Shown: in pieces, positions 7,812-15,142 of the stretch | Layout of the letters: the number at the start of each line of letters is the position of its first letter | Numbering within the stretch: the stretch's first letter is position 1 | From: Gemmatimonadota bacterium | GTDB lineage: Bacteria > Gemmatimonadota > Gemmatimonadetes > Gemmatimonadales > Gemmatimonadaceae | Direction: 5' to 3' | Assembly (NCBI GenBank): GCA_031127225.1 | Contig: JARIEV010000020.1 | Coordinates: forward strand, 1-33,124 | DNA: 33,124 nt | The notes under the pieces: generated by a model | Database searches by the model: none | Told to the model about the DNA's origin: nothing | Seen by the model: the letters and a program-made list of their open reading frames with translations, nothing else | Made by a program: the position numbers and the translations under genes

Positions 7812-8945
7812 CTAATTGCGCTCGACGATGCGATCGATGAGAAAACTGGACTGCTCGAGCGCTTCGGCGGTGAAGTCGCCGAAGAATGTGCGGACATCCG
7901 TGAAGAGCCGGGCGAACGCGGCCTGATCGCCGCGGGCGAGCACGTCCGCGACCTCCTGCACCGACGCGCCGAACGCGGCCGTGATCTCCGCCGTGCGCGG
8001 ATTACCCATCTCGATCGCACCGTACAACGCCGGATCCTGCGCGAAGTGACGCGCGGCCACGTACAGCTCGAGCAGATACGCTGGCGATGTGAACGGCATC
8101 GTTTCGGCGAGCGGGACGCCCAGACGGCTCAGCGTGAGCCCCTGCACCTGCGTCTGGAAGTGTGTGAGTACCTGCACCACCGACATGGCGCGATCGTGCT
8201 GGGACGCCGTGCTTTCTGTGACCACCAGCCCGCGGGCGGCGAACGACTGCGCCACCCAATCGCCCCACGCGTCGCCGCGCGCACGGCAGAGCACGACGCG
8301 CTGCCCCTGCAGCGTGTGCACGCTGGGGCCGAACATGGGGTGTGTCCCCACCACACTGGCCGACGTGGACGCCAGCATGGCCTGGACCGGCGCTTCCTTG
8401 AGGCTGGTCACATCCATGAGCAACGATTCGGGGCGTACATGTGGCCCCACCGCCTGAATCACGGCCGCCGTGACGTCGATGGGCACGCTCACGATCACGA
8501 CATCGGCCACCGCGGCCGCCTCGGTGGCGCTGAGCGCGGTGTCGATGTCGACGATGAGGATGCGATGGCCGAGATCGCCGAAGAGGCGCGCCATGACGCG
8601 CCCGATGCGTCCGTGCCCACCGACGATGGCCACCGTGCGCGGCTCGGCATCGACCGGCACCTCGGCGCGTAGGGCGGCCTGATGATCGCGGCTCGAGCGC
8701 AGCAGCAACCGGAAGATCGACTCGATCTCCTCCGTGGGGAGCCCGAGCTCCGAAGCGCGCTCCTGGCGGTCGCGCAACACCTCACGCTCCCGCGCCGCAT
8801 CGCGAATGCGGAGCCCGTGCTGACGCTTGTACGCGGCGACCTCGGAGACGAGCGCCATGCGCTTGGCCATGATCTGCAGCAGGTCACGATCGAGCGCGTC
8901 GATCATGGCGCGCACCACGGGGAGCGGCCGCGGCGTGTCAGCCAC
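7812..8945 (-). CDS. tyrA: Bifunctional chorismate mutase / prephenate dehydrogenase
   Basis: It converts chorismate to prephenate and then oxidises prephenate to 4-hydroxyphenylpyruvate for tyrosine synthesis in the cytoplasm. At 377 residues it matches the E. coli T-protein in length and layout. An AroQ-type chorismate mutase helix bundle covers about 8-92 (IDALDRDLLQIMAKRMALV). The NAD-binding Rossmann motif GGHGRIG is at 109-115. The prephenate dehydrogenase active-site segment GTHPMFGPS has its catalytic His at residue 202. The C-terminal helical part (LAQDP-like FAQDPALYG, GDQAAFARLF) also matches. The start is GTG at 8945, 9 bp after the stop of the upstream beta-propeller gene, so the two are probably co-transcribed; the small CHRD-like gene follows. 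No separate ACT regulatory domain is visible; in T-proteins tyrosine feedback acts on the dehydrogenase itself. Confidence 0.95.
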   Translation of the reverse strand: MADTPRPLPVVRAMIDALDRDLLQIMAKRMALVSEVAAYKRQHGLRIRDAAREREVLRDRQERASELGLPTEEIESIFRLLLRSSRDHQAALRAEVPVDAEPRTVAIVGGHGRIGRVMARLFGDLGHRILIVDIDTALSATEAAAVADVVIVSVPIDVTAAVIQAVGPHVRPESLLMDVTSLKEAPVQAMLASTSASVVGTHPMFGPSVHTLQGQRVVLCRARGDAWGDWVAQSFAARGLVVTESTASQHDRAMSVVQVLTHFQTQVQGLTLSRLGVPLAETMPFTSPAYLLELYVAARHFAQDPALYGAIEMGNPRTAEITAAFGASVQEVADVLARGDQAAFARLFTDVRTFFGDFTAEALEQSSFLIDRIVERN

Positions 8946-8954
8946 TCACCCGTC

Positions 8955-10268
8955 TCACTGGCTCATCTTCCAGAACGCGATGCCACTGGCCTGCTGGCCG
9001 ACATCGGCGGTGCCGACCTTGGTGCGCGCCACGAGGTCGATGACATCGACCTTGCCCGGCTGCGCCCCCTGCCCTTCGCTGCTCACGAAGGCATAGCGCG
9101 AATCGCTGCTCACCGTGACGCCGTGCGCGAGCCGGTTGGAGGTGGGGAGCTGCGCGACGCTGGCGCCCGACACGAGGTCGAACAGCTCGACCATGTTACC
9201 CTGCTTGAGCGTGGCCACGAGCGTCCGCCCATCGGCGGTAACAGCGAGATTGTACACGCCGCGGCCGGTCTTGAAGCGGCGCGACACCACCCACCCCTTG
9301 GTATCAACCTCGAGGATTTCGTCGGCCTTGTTGCAGGCCACGTAGATTTTCGCACCGTCGGCCGAGGGCTGCGCCCAGGTGGGAGAACAGGAGGCCGGGG
9401 CCATCTCGTGCTTTTCGAGGCCCATCGCCACACGTCCCATCTGTGCCGGATCGACCGTGGGCCCCGCGGCCTTCGTTGTGGCGGCGGGCGCCATCGCGGG
9501 CGCCGTGGCATGCGCGCTGTGGTCCATCGCGGCGTGATCTATGCCAGCCATGGTGTTCACGGCCGACGGCGGCAGCGCGCCTTCCTTGCCCTTTGCGAGC
9601 GAGAAGCGGCGCGACACCGCAAACGTGCGCGTGTCCACTTCCACGAGCTGGTCATCCATCATGCACGTGGAGTACTGGTGCATGCCGTTGGGCGCCACGC
9701 GGCTGCCGTGCGGCATGGTGCAGGTCACGATGCGCGCGATTTCGGTGGCGTTGGGGGTGTAGATCACCGACACGGTGGACGGGATCATGTCGCCGTGCAG
9801 ATTGAAATTCACCGACAGCGCGTAGAGCCCGTCGGGTGTGACGTCGATTGACGCCGGGAAATTGCCGAGCAACAGGCCGGGGGCGACGAGCGTGTCGGGG
9901 CCCAGCTCGTAGCGCCAGTACTTGCCGTCCGGAAAGCCGTGGCCGGTGGTCATGTGCAGGTACTTCCCATCGGCGGAGATCGCGAGGCCATGCGGCCCCT
10001 CCATTTCCGCGGCGAGTTCCCCGATGGCGATGCTCTTCTCGACCACCGTCCCCGCCGGACCGAAGCGCACTCGGTAGATGCGATCGGCCGACTCCGCGCC
10101 GACGTACACCCAGTAGTCGGCCGTGGGACTCTTCACCGCGGCGGGCTGCGCCGCCACCACGGTGGGCGCAACGGACAGCATCGCCACGACGGCCAACCGC
10201 GCGAGGCCGCGCGTGGCGGCCCCGTGGCCAAGACGCCATGTCTTGCGGGGGGGTGATGCGAGAGGCAT
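8955..10268 (-). CDS. Secreted YncE/YVTN-type beta-propeller protein with a His/Met-rich insert
   Basis: A protein of about 437 residues with a signal peptide (LARLAVVAMLSVAPTVVAAQ). The ATG at 10268 is chosen because the open frame farther upstream runs antisense through the next gene. Repeated blade motifs are visible: DYWVYVGAESADRIYRV, GLAISADGKYLHMTTGHG, DVTPDGLYALSVNF, AVTADGRTLVATLK and GVTVSSDSRYAFVSSE. This is the layout of YVTN/YncE-like seven-bladed propellers of the periplasm or surface. Between two blades is a low-complexity insert with HAAMDHSAHA and a Met/Ala-rich stretch, which looks like a metal-binding (for example copper) loop. Several Cys (VTCTM, STCMM, ASCSP, YVACN) are also present. 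The gene is divergent from an LVIVD-repeat propeller, with 45 bp between the starts. The partner and function are unknown. Confidence 0.75.
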   Translation of the reverse strand: MPLASPPRKTWRLGHGAATRGLARLAVVAMLSVAPTVVAAQPAAVKSPTADYWVYVGAESADRIYRVRFGPAGTVVEKSIAIGELAAEMEGPHGLAISADGKYLHMTTGHGFPDGKYWRYELGPDTLVAPGLLLGNFPASIDVTPDGLYALSVNFNLHGDMIPSTVSVIYTPNATEIARIVTCTMPHGSRVAPNGMHQYSTCMMDDQLVEVDTRTFAVSRRFSLAKGKEGALPPSAVNTMAGIDHAAMDHSAHATAPAMAPAATTKAAGPTVDPAQMGRVAMGLEKHEMAPASCSPTWAQPSADGAKIYVACNKADEILEVDTKGWVVSRRFKTGRGVYNLAVTADGRTLVATLKQGNMVELFDLVSGASVAQLPTSNRLAHGVTVSSDSRYAFVSSEGQGAQPGKVDVIDLVARTKVGTADVGQQASGIAFWKMSQ

Positions 10269-10313
10269 GATGGCGGGGCTCGGAAGGATCCATCCCACTG
10301 GAGAGAACTGTAT
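10269..10313. promoter_or_regulatory. 45-bp divergent promoter region between two propeller genes
   Basis: The two genes start back to back here, so their promoters must overlap this spacer or the coding starts. A Shine-Dalgarno-like GGAG at 10300-10303 serves the plus-strand gene. A TGTATAT stretch just before its ATG is the only AT-rich part. No confident -35/-10 pair can be assigned. Confidence 0.35.
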
Positions 10314-12365
10314 ATGAACGTAGCGCGCACCCGCCGGTTCGTCACGACCGCGGCCTTGCTGTTGACCATGCCCCCGCTGGTGGGTCTCGTTGTCGTGGCA
10401 CCGCTCGGCGCACAGGGCGCCGCCGCGGCGAACCGCCCCGTGGCCCGACTGGTGGCAGAACCGGCCAAGGTCACGATCCGGGCGGGTGACTCCCAGCCGT
10501 TCACCGTCACGGCCTACGATGCCGCCGGCGCCGTGATCGCAGACGCCGTGGTGCGTGTGGGTGGCCCGCGTCAGGCGGTTGCGTTCGCGGACGGACGGTT
10601 GCAGGCGTTCCGCGCCGGTTCGTTCACGGCCACCGCCACGGCGGCCGGTGCGAACGGCCCGATCACGCTGGACATCCCGGTGCTGGTCACGTGGCCAGCG
10701 CTCACGAAGATCGCGATTGTCGCCGACTCGGGGCGCCTGTACACGGGCATCGCGATCGGGCACAAAGCCGAGGGCACGCACGCCGACGGCACACCGCGCC
10801 CCGGCCTGATTCCCACGTGGCGCAGCAGCGCGCCGACGGTGGCTACGGTGGACCGCTTCGGCACCGTGACGGCGCTCAAGGCCGGCACGGTGGTGATCAG
10901 CGCGGAGTCCGAAGGGGTGGTGTCACGAAAGAGCTACACGATCACGACCAACCCCGTGTCGTCGATCGCGCTGGACATCACGGAAGATGTGATCCTCACC
11001 GGGCAGGTGGTGCGCCTGAACGCCACGGCCAGAACGGCCAGTGGCGCTCCGGTGAAAGACGCCGTGATCACGTGGAGCTACGTGTATACGCCCGACGACA
11101 CCACGGTGGCCCCGGGCGGCCCCGGCATCATCGACTGGGGGCGGTTCACCCCCAACTATCCCGGCCGCTTCACGCTGCTCGCGCAGTCGGGCAACGTGAC
11201 GGCGCGCAAAGTACTCGAGGCGAAGCCGCGTGACGTGGTACGCCGCATCACGGTGACCGGCCGCGGCAGCATCGCCACGACCGCCACGTCGGACCTCTGG
11301 CCGTGGACCGGCAAGGACGGCCGCGACTACTGCCTGGTGGGCACCTGGGGCGGCGACGGGTACGGCATGGTGTTCGACATCACGGACATGAACAACATCG
11401 TGAAGACGGACTCCATCAAGATCGACGCCCGCACGATCAACGACGTGACGGTGTCGCCCGACGGCCGCTACGGCGTGCTGGCGCGCGAAGGGGCATCAAA
11501 CCGCGTGAACGGTGTGGTCATCCTCGATCTCGCCAACCCCGCGCATCCCAAGATCGCGTCGACCTTCGATCAGGAGCTCACGGGCGGCGTGCACAACATG
11601 TTCGCCACCAACGACCACCTGTTCGCGATCTCGGGCGGACAGAAGTACGTGATCATTGACGTGAAGGACATCTACCAGCCCAAGTACGTGAGCGAGTATC
11701 AGCATCCGAACGCCCGCATCCATGACCTGTGGGTGCGCGACGGCATTGCCTATTCGGCGCAGGGCGGCGTGGGCGCGGTGATGGTGGACGTCGGCAACGG
11801 CAAGTACGGCGGCACGATCGAGAAGCCGAAGCTGATCAACGTGTTCCCGATCAACTCGGGCCACGAGATCTATCCGTACTTCCAGCAGTCCACGGGCCGC
11901 ATGTATCTCTTCCTCGGCGACGAGGAGATGAACCGCGCCGGTCGTGTGTGGGAAGGCACGAACTATCGCTCTACCCTCGGCAGTGCCGGCGGGATTGCGC
12001 AGACATCAGGCGGCTATGTGCACATCGTGGATGCCACCGATCCGATGCATCCGCGCAAGGTGGGCCGCTATCACCTTGAGGATTACGGCGCGCACGATAT
12101 CATCGTGGAAGACGACATCCTGTACCAGGCGTACTACGACGGCGGCGTGCGCGTAGTGGACGTGAGCGGTGAACTCATGGGCAATCTCGCCGACCAGCAG
12201 CGCGAGATCGCCGTGTTCAAGCCGTACGATCCGAAGGCGTTCACGGCCAACGCGCCGTTCGTGATGAACGCGATGCCGTGGAAGGGTCAGGTGCTGTTCA
12301 CCGACTTTAACTCGGGACTGTGGTCGGCCAAGCTGGAGCCCAAGGCGAAGGCGATCACGCCGTAA
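10314..12365 (+). CDS. Secreted Ig-like and LVIVD-repeat surface protein
   Basis: A 683-residue exported protein with a signal peptide ending near LGAQG (residue 35). The first part, about 40-305, looks like two or three bacterial Ig-like (BIG2-type) domains, with the typical PTWRSSAPTVATVDRFGTVT and LKAGTVVISAESEG pattern. The second part, about 310-675, is a chain of LVIVD-type propeller repeats: CLVGTWGGDGYGMVFDITD, VVILDLANPAHPKIAST, KYVIIDVKDIYQPKYVSEY, YVHIVDATDPMHPRKVGRY and GVRVVDVSGELMG. LVIVD proteins are usually surface or periplasmic. No catalytic motif is visible. The ATG at 10314 has GGAG 10 bp upstream. It is divergent from another secreted propeller gene and followed by a 17-bp hairpin terminator. 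The binding partner is unknown. Confidence 0.8.
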   Translation: MNVARTRRFVTTAALLLTMPPLVGLVVVAPLGAQGAAAANRPVARLVAEPAKVTIRAGDSQPFTVTAYDAAGAVIADAVVRVGGPRQAVAFADGRLQAFRAGSFTATATAAGANGPITLDIPVLVTWPALTKIAIVADSGRLYTGIAIGHKAEGTHADGTPRPGLIPTWRSSAPTVATVDRFGTVTALKAGTVVISAESEGVVSRKSYTITTNPVSSIALDITEDVILTGQVVRLNATARTASGAPVKDAVITWSYVYTPDDTTVAPGGPGIIDWGRFTPNYPGRFTLLAQSGNVTARKVLEAKPRDVVRRITVTGRGSIATTATSDLWPWTGKDGRDYCLVGTWGGDGYGMVFDITDMNNIVKTDSIKIDARTINDVTVSPDGRYGVLAREGASNRVNGVVILDLANPAHPKIASTFDQELTGGVHNMFATNDHLFAISGGQKYVIIDVKDIYQPKYVSEYQHPNARIHDLWVRDGIAYSAQGGVGAVMVDVGNGKYGGTIEKPKLINVFPINSGHEIYPYFQQSTGRMYLFLGDEEMNRAGRVWEGTNYRSTLGSAGGIAQTSGGYVHIVDATDPMHPRKVGRYHLEDYGAHDIIVEDDILYQAYYDGGVRVVDVSGELMGNLADQQREIAVFKPYDPKAFTANAPFVMNAMPWKGQVLFTDFNSGLWSAKLEPKAKAITP

Positions 12366-12381
12366 CGGGTGGACCTAATGC

Positions 12382-12421
12382 ACAAGGACCCGGCGCCGCA
12401 GGTTCGGCGCCGGGTCCTTGT
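12382..12421. terminator. 17-bp-stem hairpin terminator between convergent genes
   Basis: Arms 12382-12398 and 12405-12421 pair perfectly around the 6-nt loop CAGGTT. It sits 17 bp after the LVIVD gene stop and 30 bp from the stop of the converging mutase gene, so it can serve both. There is only a short T tract. Confidence 0.8.
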
Positions 12422-12450
12422 TGCGTGCCGCACGCCGCGCAGTCGCGACG

Positions 12451-14046
12451 TCACATGCTTGGCTGGTACCGCCCCCACACCTTTTCGAGCGTATCGGAAA
12501 TCTCGCCCACAGAGGCGCGCACGCGCACGGCGTCGATGATGCGCGGCATGAGCGGGGTGCGTGCGCCGACGTGCGTCGGCAAATATTCCGTGGTAACGGC
12601 GGCAATTGCCTGCAGCGCGGCCTGTACCGCGACGTTGTCGCGCGACGCTTTCACGTGCGTGAGGCCCGCTACCTGTCCGACTTCGAGCGCACTGAAATCG
12701 GGCGACGGAATGATCGGCGGATCCTGACCGTCTCCGAAGCGGTTGACGCCCACCACCACCGTTTCGCCGGCCTCGACGCGCAGTTGATATTCGTAGGCGC
12801 TCCGACCGATTTCCTCTTGGAAGAAGCCGGCGCGAATGGCCGCGGCCGCGCCACCGAGCGCATCGACCTTCTCGAGCAGTGCGAGCGCGCGCGCTTCGAT
12901 TGCATCGGTCAGCTGCTCGACATACCAGCTGCCAGCGAGCGGATCGGCGGTCTGCGCGACGCCCGACTCATAGCCCACGATCTGCTGTGTCCGCAGAGCC
13001 AGCGTGGCAGCTTCGGCGGTGGGCAACGCCAGCGCTTCGTCGTAGCCGTTGGTGTGCAGCGACTGCGTGCCCCCCAACGTGGCGGCGAGCGCCTGCACGG
13101 TCACGCGCACCACGTTGTTGAGCGGCTGCTGCGCGGTGAGTGTCACCCCGCCCGTCTGCGTGTGGAAGCGCAGCTTGCAGCTGGCGTCGTTGGCGCCGAA
13201 CCGGTCGCGCATGAGGCGCGCCCACAAGCGGCGCGCGGCGCGGAACTTGGCGACTTCCTCGAACAGATCGCTGTGCGCCGCGAAGAAGAACGACAGACGC
13301 GGTGCGAAGGCATCGACGGCGAGTCCGGTATCCACGGCCTGCTGCACGTACGCGATTGCATCGGCGAAGGTGAACGCCACTTCCTGCACCGCGGTGGCGC
13401 CGGCTTCGCGGATGTGGTAGCCCGAGATGGAGATCGGATTCCACTGCGGCACTTCGGCCGCGCAGAAGCGGAACATCTCCGCCGTGAGCGCGAGCGACGG
13501 ATCGGGCGGATAGACGTACGTACCGCGCGCGATGTACTCCTTGAGAATGTCGTTCTGCACGGTGCCCGAGAGCGCCGCGCGGGCGATGCCGCGTTCCTCC
13601 GCGACCACGATGTACATGGCGAGCAACGTGGACGCCGTCGAGTTGATCGTCATCGACGACGACACCTTGTCGAGCGGAATGCCGTCGAGCAGCACGTGCA
13701 TGTCGTCGACGGTATCGATTGCCACGCCCACGCGCCCCACTTCGCCGCTGGCGCGGGGGGAGTCGGAATCGATGCCCATCTGCGTGGGGAGATCGAAGGC
13801 GACCGACAATCCGGTCTGCCCCGCTTCCAACAGCAGACGGAAGCGTTCGTTGGTGGAGCGCGCCGTGCCGAAGCCGGCGTACTGCCGCATCGTCCACAGA
13901 CGGCCACGATACATCGTGGGCTGTACGCCGCGGGTGAACGGGAACTGACCGGGATCGGCCAGATCACGCGCGTAATCCACGTGGACGTCGTCCGGACGGA
14001 CGACGCCAGGGATGGGAATACCGGAGGGGGAGAGTCTCTCGCTCAT
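12451..14046 (-). CDS. Methylmalonyl-CoA mutase large (catalytic) subunit, without a B12-binding domain
   Basis: A 531-residue TIM-barrel subunit of the adenosylcobalamin-dependent acyl-CoA mutases, interconverting succinyl-CoA and (R)-methylmalonyl-CoA. Residues aligned by eye with the Propionibacterium enzyme support methylmalonyl-CoA rather than isobutyryl-CoA: Tyr56 in RQYAGF (Tyr89 equivalent), Arg174 in YIARGTY (Arg207 equivalent) and the active-site His211 in [11 protein letters not shown] (His244). Other family blocks are [36 protein letters not shown] and [17 protein letters not shown]. The chain stops right after [15 protein letters not shown], where fused enzymes continue into the cobalamin domain. 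A separate small B12-binding subunit must therefore be encoded elsewhere; none is in this window. It begins 16 bp after fbp on the same strand, suggesting co-transcription. A related mutase with another substrate remains possible. Confidence 0.88.
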   Translation of the reverse strand: MSERLSPSGIPIPGVVRPDDVHVDYARDLADPGQFPFTRGVQPTMYRGRLWTMRQYAGFGTARSTNERFRLLLEAGQTGLSVAFDLPTQMGIDSDSPRASGEVGRVGVAIDTVDDMHVLLDGIPLDKVSSSMTINSTASTLLAMYIVVAEERGIARAALSGTVQNDILKEYIARGTYVYPPDPSLALTAEMFRFCAAEVPQWNPISISGYHIREAGATAVQEVAFTFADAIAYVQQAVDTGLAVDAFAPRLSFFFAAHSDLFEEVAKFRAARRLWARLMRDRFGANDASCKLRFHTQTGGVTLTAQQPLNNVVRVTVQALAATLGGTQSLHTNGYDEALALPTAEAATLALRTQQIVGYESGVAQTADPLAGSWYVEQLTDAIEARALALLEKVDALGGAAAAIRAGFFQEEIGRSAYEYQLRVEAGETVVVGVNRFGDGQDPPIIPSPDFSALEVGQVAGLTHVKASRDNVAVQAALQAIAAVTTEYLPTHVGARTPLMPRIIDAVRVRASVGEISDTLEKVWGRYQPSM

Positions 14047-14062
14047 GCCCCCAATCTAGCGA

Positions 14063-15142
14063 TCAGGACGCGTCTGCCGGAGTCGGCGTCGCCGTTCGCG
14101 TGCTACGACGCTCGGGCATGCCCGCGGGGACGTACGGCGGCAACGGGAACTCCGCGACGGTTTCGACCTCGGCCTTGCTGCCGAGATAGAGCGGCGTCCG
14201 CTCGTGCAGTTCCGTGGGCTGCATATCGAGCACGCGGCCGTATCCGTTGGTGGCCAGCCCGCCCGCCTGCTCGGCGATGAACGCCAGCGGATTGGCCTCA
14301 TACAGCAAGCGCAGCTTGCCCTTGGGCGCCTTGGCGTTGGCCGGATAACAGAACACACCGCCGCCCAGCAAGTTGCGATGGAAGTCGGCGACGAGCGAGC
14401 CCACGTAGCGCACGTTGAGTGGCTCGCGCTGACCGTCGAGGCCGCGATAGCGGCGCATGAGGGCGCGCGTAGGCTCCGGCCAGTCCTGCTCGTACGCATC
14501 GTTCACGGACAGATACCGTGCGCGCTGCGGGATCCGGATGTTCGGGTGCGACAGCAGGAACTCGCCGATGGACGGGTCGAGCGTGAAGCCGTGCGCGCCC
14601 TGCCCCGTGGTGTACACCAGCATCGTGCTCGAGCCATAGATGACATAACCGGCCGCCACCTGACGGCGTCCCGGCTGCAGCATGTCTTCCATTTCGCCGC
14701 GCGCGCCTCGGGTGATCTTTTTGTAGACCGAGAAGATGGTCCCGACGGGCACGTTCACGTCGATGTTGGACGACCCGTCGAGGGGGTCGAACAACAGCAC
14801 GTACTTGCCGGAGCGGAAGCCCTCGGGGATATGGATGATGTCCGGTTCCTCCTCGGACGCCATCGCGCACAGCCGGCCACCGTGATCGAACGCCTTGACG
14901 ATGATCTCGTTCGAGATGACGTCGAGCTTCTGCTGCACCTCGCCCTGCACGTTGACTTCGGCGGTGGAGCCGAGGATGTCAGCGAGCCCGGCGCTGCGCA
15001 CCTTGTTCGCGATCATCTTGCCGGCCAGCGCCATATCGTAGAGGATGCCGGACAATTCGCCGGTGGCCTCGGGGAACATGCGCTCCTGCTCGATGATGAA
15101 CCGTTCGATCGTGACGACCGACGTTGCCGTATGCCTGACCAC
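14063..15142 (-). CDS. fbp: Fructose-1,6-bisphosphatase class I
   Basis: It hydrolyses fructose 1,6-bisphosphate to fructose 6-phosphate in gluconeogenesis. At 359 residues it is slightly longer than the E. coli enzyme (332) because of a C-terminal tail rich in Arg, Thr and Pro. Recognisable blocks are the N-terminal IERFIIEQERMFPEATGEL, AGLADILG...NVQGEVQQKLD, the metal-binding acidic ASEEEPD (near 95-101) and the signature FDPLDGSSNIDVNVPVG with Asp119 and Asp122. The C-terminal KLRLLYEANPLAFIAEQAGG also fits. The start is GTG at 15142; a GGGGGAG ribosome-binding site 7 bp upstream and alignment from about residue 11 both support it. With this start the gene overlaps the end of the comEC frame by 130 bp in a different frame. 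It is followed after 16 bp by the mutase gene. Confidence 0.95.
   Translation of the reverse strand: MVRHTATSVVTIERFIIEQERMFPEATGELSGILYDMALAGKMIANKVRSAGLADILGSTAEVNVQGEVQQKLDVISNEIIVKAFDHGGRLCAMASEEEPDIIHIPEGFRSGKYVLLFDPLDGSSNIDVNVPVGTIFSVYKKITRGARGEMEDMLQPGRRQVAAGYVIYGSSTMLVYTTGQGAHGFTLDPSIGEFLLSHPNIRIPQRARYLSVNDAYEQDWPEPTRALMRRYRGLDGQREPLNVRYVGSLVADFHRNLLGGGVFCYPANAKAPKGKLRLLYEANPLAFIAEQAGGLATNGYGRVLDMQPTELHERTPLYLGSKAEVETVAEFPLPPYVPAGMPERRSTRTATPTPADAS

Noticed and set aside
8682-9851. A 389-codon plus-strand open frame over the tyrA/propeller junction
   Set aside because: It spans two well-supported minus-strand genes and has no domain signal.
10269-10781. Upstream extension of the propeller gene frame (608 codons in total)
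   Set aside because: The extension is antisense to the LVIVD gene, and a signal peptide begins at the internal ATG 10268.
12451-14046. Idea that the mutase lacks the substrate-carboxylate arginine
   Set aside because: A first look at the [10 protein letters not shown] segment suggested a missing Arg, but counting along the Propionibacterium sequence places that Arg in the YIARGTY segment, where it is present (Arg174).
12418-14280. A 620-codon open frame on the plus strand
   Set aside because: It is antisense to the mutase gene and has no recognisable motif; a high-GC shadow.
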